Positions 56,501 to 64,000 of a stretch of 64,000 nucleotides of DNA are shown here, piece by piece. Where the stretch lies: positions 659,786,591 to 659,850,590 of the forward strand of contig OY856409.1 of NCBI GenBank assembly GCA_963693085.1, in the 5' to 3' direction. Positions within the stretch are counted from its first letter, which is position 1; each line of letters starts with the position of its first letter. The notes below the pieces were generated by a model. That model was not told the origin of the DNA. It did no database searches and was given only the letters and a program-made list of their open reading frames with translations. The DNA comes from Alisma plantago-aquatica (taxonomy: Eukaryota > Streptophyta > Magnoliopsida > Alismatales > Alismataceae). Both the position numbers and the translations under genes were made by a program.

Positions 56501-57340
56501 TTACTTATTCTCAGGTCCTAAAGTGGAAATCTCTATCCCCTCCTTCCTCAATTCCTCCGAGTAGAGAGGGAAATTCCTCTTGTAGTGTCCTAGATAGCGA
56601 AAGTAGTAACAAATTCCTCCCTTGGTCACCCCTCTCTTTGCTTTGAGTACTAAATAAACTAGGTTTCTTGCTAGCTTTAGAACTCTTAGATTTGCATTTA
56701 CCCTTGGACTTCCCTTTGCCTCTGTTGATCATCACCACAAACTTGGGTTTGTCTTTCTTCATATGTACTTCAGATGTTCTCAACATGCCAAGTAATTCTG
56801 ACAACTTCTTGTCAAAATCATTCATGTTGTAGTTCATGACAAACTGGTTGTATGACTGTGGTAGTGACTGCATAATCACATATGTGACCAACTCTTAACC
56901 CAAGGGAAATCCTAGTCTAGTAATGTTCTCCACATACCTAATAAGCTTCAGCACATGGAGACCCACTGGATCTCATTCTTCCATGTTGCACTTGAACAAT
57001 ACCTTGAAGACATCATATCTCTCTTGCCTTGCCTAGTCTTGATACATGTTCTTAATATGTTCTACCATCTCAATAACATCATGTTCTCATGTAGTCTTTA
57101 CAACTTATAGTTCATTGAGCACAACATCAGGCACTTGACATCTATGACATCTTCAGAATGCTTTGTGTAGGCATCTTTGTCAGCCTTAGGTGTAGAGCGA
57201 GCAGGTTCATTTGGCTCTCGTGTTTCAAGGACATAGAGTTTTCTATCTTGAGTGAGAATAATTCTCAATGTCCTAAACTATTCATGGAAGTTATTCCCGT
57301 TGATCTTGTCCTTCTAAAGGACAGATTACAAATAAAATGA
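56501..57340 (-). pseudogene. gag: Copia gag
   Basis: The N-terminus near 57330 reads LKDKINGNNFHE and TLRIILTQDRKLYVLE. The open part 56891-56511 has VIMQSLPQSYNQFVMNYNMN, KLSELLGMLRTSE and a Lys/Gly-rich stretch (GKGKSKGKCKSKSSK), and a shifted frame gives the zinc knuckle remnant ICYYFRYLGHYKRNF (second and last Cys replaced). These are the UBN2/gag-polypeptide blocks of Tork-type copia gag. Confidence 0.7.
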
Positions 57341-58206
57341 GTTTGTGTTTGTCATTTAGATTTTACAAAAGAAATTTGCAACTTTGTTAAAAACATTTTT
57401 GATTTTATTTGAGTTGATAAGCTTTACGATATTAATAAGTCTATTAATTGATTACCTCTCCCACTATTTTGTTCAAATTGATAGCCCTCACATATCAATT
57501 TAGAAGATTGCAGCGTACAACCTTCTAGTGAGCCAAGATCCAATGAAATTGAGTTATTAACTGCCAAAACCGGCATCCATAGCCAATTATTTAAGGTAGG
57601 TAACTTTTTCCAATTGCATCTTATGCAATTCTTGGATAGATGATACGTGGAACTCTATTCCATAGTCATATGCATGCTTCTAGGTACTTAATCTCATTAA
57701 CATCACCTAGTTAAGTCTGACCCAAAACCCAACACGATAGTAATGCACCCTTCTTTGGAAAGCCCACATAACTACCATCACTCTTCTACGAGATGGACAG
57801 TGCACCACTCTTTGGCGTAACCTATGCTTAGTCAATCAAGTTTTTGATGGGTGTTTCGTATGGAAAGCATCTAAGACTTAATATGTTTGATTGATGGTTT
57901 CTATATTTATATAATACATATACATATCCAATCACCACATACTTATAATATGTATGATATACATGTTATATCTATAAATGAGAAATATGCAATTATAAGA
58001 CATGAGCGATTGTTATGTCCAAATTATTATAATTCCTTGGAGCCACAAGGAATTACTACCACTTGAGGTCCACATCATATGTAGAAACCTGTTGTTGATG
58101 AAGATTTGTGCTGGAACTAGTCCAAGTGGATTGATTCAACTCTTGAACCAATCGAATCACCTCCTGGTCAGTCAGTTAGTTTCTCAGATTGATTGTCTAG
58201 TCTTTT
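57341..58206. other. Unassigned stretch right of copia gag
   Basis: About 870 bases that should contain the copia leader, PBS and 5' LTR (minus strand). I could not find a TGGTATCAGAGC-like PBS or a second copy of the 65-base LTR; only 'ctaggtacttaatctc' at 57689 weakly recalls it. The ORF at 58002-58235 is not recognisable. Confidence 0.35.
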
Positions 58207-59123
58207 GTTATAACATGGTTTTTCACATGTATTGACACATTTGAAATGCAAATATTTGTACAATAAGTATATATTAAAACTTGGCATGCCTTATTTTGAA
58301 AGTATGGTTCTAATCTACAAATCCTCCCTTGCTAGAGTTTTGTGATTTTTTTACTACTTTCAATAATCCCATAATGGACATGGGAAAAGAAAGAGAGAAA
58401 CTCCAATATTAAGTAAATTACTAAAGGTAATGGGTAATTAATAATTTGCATATGGAATTGTGTGGAGATTTCTAGAAAAGTGGTGTGGAAGGTAATTAAT
58501 GGATTGGTGTCATTTCCATATTATTTTTAATGATAAAATTTATCAAAATAAGAAATATGACCATGTTGGGAAGAGAAAATAATTAATTTGATGCCTTAAA
58601 TAAATGATATAAAGGGGATACTCCGAGACAAAGAAAAATATATTTTACTAGGGTATTTTGGTCTCAAATTTCTCCCACATCTAGATAAAAGTAATTAAAA
58701 ATTTCCTTTAAAATTTGGGATTAAAAGGATATAAGGAGATAGTGATATGAATTTAACAAGTATTCCTAAAGTGAAAGGAAAATTAGAAATACATTAAATG
58801 TCACGAGTATTAATCAAACTGGGAAACTAAACCTGCCCCTTTTATCCTATCACTTATGATTACAGCCATAGGATCAAGATTTGAGGGTAAGAAGACTATA
58901 TGAGATCCTCCCTTTGGCTAACAAAGGAAACTAGGCACAGTGAAGTTAGTTCCTTTGTTCACACCTTCCTCTCTCCTTAGACCATGCAAGATCCTAAAAG
59001 TTACCCCATTAAGATCAAGAGATAAAACCAAATCGATCCATCCTAGGATTTGTCACCTATGGAAGGCTATTAAGGATTTGTCTAATTTACATAATAGACA
59101 GTGCCCAATCTTGGATACCCAAC

Positions 59124-59130
59124 TATAAAA
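59124..59130 (+). promoter_or_regulatory. TATA box of LTR G
   Basis: TATAAAA in 'aactataaaaggaggg', followed by a C/T-rich stretch (ctctctctctcattctct) at 59230. Confidence 0.55.
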
Positions 59131-60354
59131 GGAGGGTTAGATACCCCCTAGTAATGACACCAATGCATGTGTGAGGTGTTGCTTGATCCTAGACTCCTTT
59201 CTTTGCTACCTATTACAACCCCATCCATGCTCTCTCTCTCATTCTCTACCTAGAACTCTACCAGACAAAGACCTTCATTGTCCTCACAACTCTGTCCACC
59301 TTCTAGCCAATTGAGGCCACCGAGAGATTTGGTTGGGCACGACAGAGGTGTTGGTACCCTCATTGATTGCTGAGGAAACTTGAATCCCCGAGTCAATCCC
59401 TACCCAAATTGCTTATGAGTGAGGGAGAGGAAGAAGATGATGGGGAAGGGAAAACCATACTTTCTCTTTCTTTTACTATGTCTAACAAGCATCCATGCAA
59501 GCACAGGAAGCCTAGTGGCATGAGCCCATTGGGTCGGCCCAACCTAATTGGCACATCTGTGTCCAGGTTTATCACCTAGGTGGTGAGCCCCTATTGGCCA
59601 AAAATAGTTAATTTTTCTAATATATTGGAAAATTGTAGGATTATTCAATAATGACATATTATATATGAAAATTAATCACAAAAATGCAAGCATTATAGTA
59701 AAATTAGTTTCAAGACCTAATTCTTCTTTGAATTATAAAAGTGACTAAAGTTACTAACTTTAATGTGTTTAAAGCATGGGACCCTAATTTCTTAGTTTTA
59801 ATGAATATAACTTGATAAAATGACTTTAATGGATAAAGTTGAGTCTTTTGGATAAAAAGGACATTTTTGACTTAATTTCAGATTAACAGTTCATATAACA
59901 TCAAGGTTATGGTTTGTGAGTTAAAAAGGCATTAAAAGTGAAGATTGGGGTTTGGAAAGACAAAACCCTAAAGAAATCCTAATTTGACCCCAAAACCCTA
60001 ACTTGGACCCAAGTCAATTTTAATGAGATTATGAACAAAATAGTAATACTTGGTTGTTATGCATTAATTTTAGGGTGGTTACTTGCTTATTTTCAACTGC
60101 ACATGTTTACATGGACTTTAAGTTACATCTGAGAAAGGTAAGTGGTTACGCCTATGACTACTCATCTTAAACAAATTTTATGGTTTTCCAAGGTTTCTTG
60201 AGTTGATTGAAAATTAATTTGTTGTTTGTTTGTTTGATCATTCAATCAATAAAGCCTCAATGAGTATCATATTATATAAGTATGACTTGCTCAACTATCT
60301 TTGGTGGATTTAAGTGATACATGTGGGATGTGTGAAATGTCTTTATGATGACAG

Positions 60355-60480
60355 GTGATCAAGCCGGGATAGGAAGATATCTAATAGTACCAAGTCAGGA
60401 TAAGATGGTCATTATGAGGCCAAGCTGAGATAGGATGGCCATTCTAAGGCCAAGTGGGGAAAGGAAGGTCATAACAAATC
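60355..60480 (+). repeat. ~35-bp imperfect repeats in LTR G (GGCCAAG...GGATGGCC)
   Basis: Three to four units of the form AGGCCAAG(C/T)(T/G)GAGATAGGATGGCCATTCTA; each is bounded by GGCC/GGCC, giving weak dyads. Similar blocks occur at the equivalent place in other LTRs of the window (for example 10200-10400). Confidence 0.6.
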
Positions 60481-61050
60481 CATCCTAGGAATAGAAAGGT
60501 TGTGAGAATGTCCACTATAGGTACAAAACCCTAGTGAGAGGGTACCCCATAATGAGTACTCCAGTGAGGGAGTGTACCACAAAGATTGAGTTGAGAAGTT
60601 ACAAAGAAAATTCATGTTCAATTTTGTAATCATAATTGTTGCTATGACTGCTTATTTTGTTACACTTACCTACAGATATTTTGTTTCCCCCACATACTAG
60701 TATATCTTGATATACATATTGGGTTTTTGTTTCATGGTGTTTTAGGTTAATCTGCTATTAATCTACAAAATGGCCATCTTGAGAAGAAGGTGCCAAAAGG
60801 AAAGATGATTAAAGTTACCATGGAGAATTTAGTTAGATACTTTATTTCTAGTTGCAAACAATAGCTTTTCATATCATATGACTCCTTATTGGAGAGTTTA
60901 TCTTTCATATTGCATCAAACTCTTTTCCATTCAATGAAATTTATAATTATTTTTGGGAATTGCTAAACCTCTTTCCTATAAATATGATAATGGCCCTTGC
61001 CCTCTCGATCCACCTTAATTGGGGATAACATGGGAAGGGGGTTGTTACAT

Positions 61051-61064
61051 TTGGTATCAGATCC
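61051..61064 (+). other. Primer binding site of element G
   Basis: TTGGTATCAGATCC, close to the initiator-Met type TTGGTATCAGAGCC, right after the LTR end. Confidence 0.75.
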
Positions 61065-61149
61065 TAGTTTACCATTTAACCTTTGATAATTATTAAATTT
61101 TAAGAGTTATATAGAGCCTAAGGGAATTATTACAGTATTTTCTAAAGAT

Positions 61150-62796
61150 AATGGCATCTAGAAGGGACCATGACCCTGATCCTGGCAAAACCTTCCTCCA
61201 TACATCTAGTCGGCTTATGAGGACTCCCAAGCATGTGCATCCTGCCTGAACAAACTTGGAGGATTTTACTCAAAATGAAATACCTATAGGATTTCTTCTC
61301 ATCTAATTCTATCCCTTCTCGGCCCCCTTGCTTCACTCACCAAAACATTAGGTACCTGATAACTGCTCTCTCTACCCTTCTGAATATTAGGGTTAAGGAT
61401 ATTAGGGATTAAGGAATCATCTGCCAAATAAAAAAATGCATGTAAATAAGATGTCATGCACATAACTTTATGATTCTTTAAATGCCCTAAACATGAAACT
61501 GGGATTAATAATGTATTTATGTGAAATAGCATGGCCTGCGTCAAGACCACTGCCATCCTTGACGAACACCACGGGATCACCCAAAGGCAAGGACCTCCTA
61601 CAAAAGGAAGCAGTCCTCAGAGAAGAAGAGGAAGGCTATGGATGAGGAGTCCTTAAATAAATGGAAGAGGTTAGAGGAGGCCTTTGTTGAGGAAGGCTCT
61701 GAGCCCAAGTTGTCCACTTTGACATCCAGAACCCAAAAGATGACCCTAAAGGAGAACCTATGTCAGAGGATGAAGCCAAACCCAAGGATGACCCCAGACA
61801 TGTTGTCAGCTCTGGACTGACAGTCAAGAAAGTAGTAGTTCACACCCCTAATGTGATCTAGTTGGAGCAACAAAAGAAGCTCATTGAGGCCATTAGTGCC
61901 CTAGCACTCAAAGATGTATCCAAATATGAGAATGGTAAACCCCTACTTGTATGCCCTCATCTTGGAGCCACCATCCTCGACTTTATCAAGTTGAACATAG
62001 AGAAGTTATGGGGTGAAGACAAGGTTGAGTTGGTTGACAAGGTGGATTCCTAGCTCCTTGGTGTGGAGAATGGGTTCCGCATTCTGGAGGTGCAACCCAA
62101 TAAGAAGGTTCTCTTTGCTGCTCATCTTCTTGATGGAGCTGCAAAGTTCTCATGGGAGAATTACATCACCGACCAAGATTTAATTACATAACTGATAACC
62201 CAGATGGACTTCTACACCATATTCTCTACAAGATTCATACCCAGCTATAATAAGAAAGAAAAGGAAAAGCAGTTCATGCTCCTCTATCATGGTAACATGA
62301 TGGTGATGGACTATGCTTGAAAACTCTACCACCTGGAGCATTTTGGATATATCATGACTAAAGAGTAGCGAGTGGACCATTTTGTGGAGTGCATGCACCC
62401 CCTAATATAACCCCATGTGATGCCCAGCAAACCCCCAAACTTCATTGAGGCCCTCAACTTTTCCCTAGACATGGAGAAGGCTATCTTTCCTGCTCAAAAA
62501 CCATCCAAGGTATATCTAGGGTCCACAAAAGGAACTTCTGCCCCAAGGAATGACAATAGAAAAGGTCAAGGTCATAACAATGGTAAGGGAAGGAATGCAG
62601 GAAAGGAAAATCCTCATCATGAGGACTACAATCACATATGTTGCACCTATGGGAGGAAGTACTCTTGCAAGTGCCACTTTGAGAAGCAGGTGTGTTTTCT
62701 CTATCAACAGGAGGGTCATCTCATAGCCAATTTTCTTCTCACCATCCCTCGAGATCTAGGCCTAGTGGCAACCCAATTTGTAGCTACAGCACCCTA
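61150..62796 (+). pseudogene. gag: gag of element G
   Basis: Start ATG 61150 (MASRRDHDPDPGKTFLH), 85 bases after the PBS. After a stop-rich stretch (about 61250-61860) that I cannot assign, open pieces read MEQQKKLIEAISALALKD, VLFAAHLLDGAAKFSWENY and FIPSYNKKEKEKQFMLL (capsid), FIEALNFSLDMEKA, and a zinc knuckle VCFLYQQEGHLIANF (second and last Cys replaced; about 62690-62735). At least six in-frame stops. Last open piece 62417-62797. Confidence 0.65.
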
Positions 62797-62989
62797 GGGA
62801 GAAATCCCACCTATAGGAGAGTGTAGATAGTTATGAGTCTTTGATATTGATAATGAAGAGGCTCCAGATAACACTAACTGACTCATAGAAGGTAACTATC
62901 CCTAGAATTCTATTTTCTATCCTTTACCATGAAGTGCATAATAGTTTTGATGTTATGAAAACAATGTAGGCATGCTTGATATAATGGGC

Positions 62990-63250
62990 CATAATGTTAA
63001 ATCATTGTTTGACTCTGGTTCTACTAATACTTTCATTTTGAAATCTCGCAGTTATGCTTTGTTAGGATGTCAAGTACTTAGGATATTTCTTAGAAGTCAC
63101 TACACCTAGTGGTCCTATCTTTTCATCCCTCTTAAATACATCGATCACCCCTATTAAATATATGAACAATGAACTCCTTATCAATTTTATCTTGCTTCAT
63201 ATGAATGATTTTGATGTCATCATAGGAATGGATTCTCTTTATAACTATAA
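62990..63250 (+). pseudogene. pol: Aspartic protease remnant of element G
   Basis: VKSLFDSGSTNTFI gives the DSG active site (Asp codon at 63011), and downstream MNDFDVIIGMDSLYNY matches the protease end motif (FDVILGMDWL). Stops and at least one frameshift lie between. Confidence 0.65.
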
Positions 63251-63499
63251 TGAAAAATAGATTGTAGGGAAAAAATAAAGGATAGAGAGACCAAGTCATG
63301 CACTCTTTACCATTAGAGGTAGGAATGATGCTACCATCAGCATGTATGTGCTAGCTGTGAAAGCGTAATGAATGGTAGAAAAAGGTTGTCTAGAGTTCCT
63401 AGTTGTAGTTACAGAGCCAGAGTCAAAGATGTGACCCTTAGAGGAAATAGAGGTAGTCAAGGACTATGCTCATGTTTTCCTAGATGATTTTTCAAGCAT

Positions 63500-64000
63500 A
63501 TCTCTGGAGAGAGAAGTGGACTTCTCAATAGAGCTATCTCCCAGGACAAACTAAATTTCTAGGGCACCTTATAAGATGGATCTCGTCAAGTTGTTTGAGT
63601 TGAAGAAATAACTATAGGAAATACTAGACAAGGGCTTCATCCAACCTAGCACATCCCTATAGAGGGGACTAGTCCTCTTTGTCAAGAAAAAAGATGGATC
63701 ACCCTGCATGTGCATAGACTATAGAATGATAGATCAGGCTACCATTAAGAATAAGTATCCTCTACTCTGCATAAATAACATGCTTGACCAGCAAAAAACT
63801 ACTCGACTCTTCTTGAAGATTGACTTGAGACCTAGTTACCACCAGTTGTGAGTTAAGAGTGAGGATATCTAGAAAATTTCTTTTTGAACCCGCTATGGCC
63901 ACTATGAGTTTTTGGTTATGCCTTTTAGGTTGTCCAATGCTTCAAATGTGTTCATGAACCTCATGAATAGTGTGTTCCAACCTTTCCTTGACACCTTTGT
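63500..64000 (+). pseudogene. pol: Reverse transcriptase start of element G
   Basis: Broken frames: [80 protein letters not shown] (first catalytic Asp present), [18 protein letters not shown] and [11 protein letters not shown]. Cut by the window edge before the YxDD box. Many TAG/TGA stops arise from CAG/CGA/TGG-type codons. Confidence 0.75.

Larger units (their letters stand above)
49035..57340 (-). mobile_element. Tork-like Ty1/copia element, split by a gypsy LTR
   Basis: On the minus strand: gag (57330-56500), pre-integrase and integrase (about 56500-55500), RT (55200-55061, then 50488 to about 50000), RNase H (about 49760-49128), a PPT-like 'gcgggag' and an LTR remnant (49099-49035). 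The order integrase before RT is diagnostic for copia, and motifs such as AIATYYDYEIW and GIRFMGDWL with a stop right before the PPT fit the Tork lineage. The insertion 50494-55055 splits RT. The 5' LTR and PBS to the right were not identified. It interrupts the 3' LTR of element E. Confidence 0.8.
58207..61049 (+). mobile_element. 5' LTR of gypsy element G
   Basis: The end is firm: ...GGGGGTTGTTACA at 61049 followed by a PBS. The start is a guess at TGTTATAACATGG (58207), chosen because related LTRs start TGTTACAAC and the TATA box lies about 0.9 kb inside. TATA box at 59124; degenerate ~35-base repeats at 60355-60480; the block 'gtttcccccacata...gttttaggt' at 60688-60750 is shared with the solo LTR. 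ORFs inside (58940-59128, 59367-59579) have no family features. Confidence 0.6.
61050..64000 (+). mobile_element. Element G: gypsy internal region, runs off window
   Basis: PBS, gag, protease and RT start in the order of a Ty3/gypsy element, all in broken frames. The 3' part and 3' LTR lie beyond 64000. RT text ([22 protein letters not shown]) is chromovirus-like, but without the integrase end the clade stays open. Confidence 0.75.

Noticed and set aside
58207..61049. LTR G as the same family as the solo LTR at 50494-55055
   Set aside because: They share the LTR-end motif and general layout, but most of the sequence does not align by eye.

Overview
The window looks like intergenic nuclear DNA from a large, repeat-rich flowering-plant genome. 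It is AT-rich and shows strong CpG-to-TpG/CpA decay. I see no host gene, rRNA or tRNA gene. Almost every stretch can be assigned to a retrotransposon, many of them nested: chromodomain Ty3/gypsy elements of Tekay/Del type with very long LTRs (about 3-5 kb), Athila-type gypsy, Tat/Ogre-type gypsy, one Tork-like Ty1/copia and one plant L1-type LINE. The species cannot be named from this sequence.

Layout. 1-2158: Athila-type LTR (minus) inserted in the gag of element A. 2159-11178: element A (plus), with a gag remnant, a nearly intact pol (protease, RT, RNase H, integrase, chromodomain; one in-frame stop) and a ~4.9 kb 3' LTR. 11179-15758: decayed Tat-type element C (minus) without RT. 15759-20721: two Athila-type LTRs tail to tail, forming a ~5 kb imperfect palindrome. 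20722-~26110: internal region of Athila element D (minus), with integrase and an ORF region in the env-like position. ~26111-32352: element B (plus), a deleted relative of A. 32353-35956: an inverted LTR of B's family, making a second large inverted repeat. 35957-39790: gag start and 5' LTR of element F (minus). 39784-49034: element E (plus), which joins F head to head and carries a piece of A-type LTR. 49035-~57340: a copia element (minus), split by a 4.56 kb gypsy LTR (50494-55055) that itself holds a 5'-truncated LINE (51934-53129). ~58207-64000: the 5' LTR, gag, protease and start of RT of another gypsy element G, cut by the window edge.

The genes here only work together as retroelement life-cycle modules: gag forms the particle, the protease matures it, RT/RNase H copies the RNA, and the integrase (with chromodomain) inserts the copy. 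PBS sites match the initiator-Met tRNA type (TGGTATCAGAGC-like).

The most striking unexplained pattern is in the LTRs. Members of at least five diverged LTR families each carry a dense array of a short dyad-symmetric motif, and the motif differs by family: CACGGCCGTG (Athila-type), ACGGTCTCAAGACCGT (A), GACCGCG/CGCGACC-like (E), GTTCAC-N-GTGAAC (F) and CTACC-N-GGTAG (the LTR inside the copia). A sixth LTR (G) has a weaker GGCC-based array. In Athila-type and F LTRs the array lies just upstream of the TATA box; in A it lies downstream, in the presumed transcribed part.
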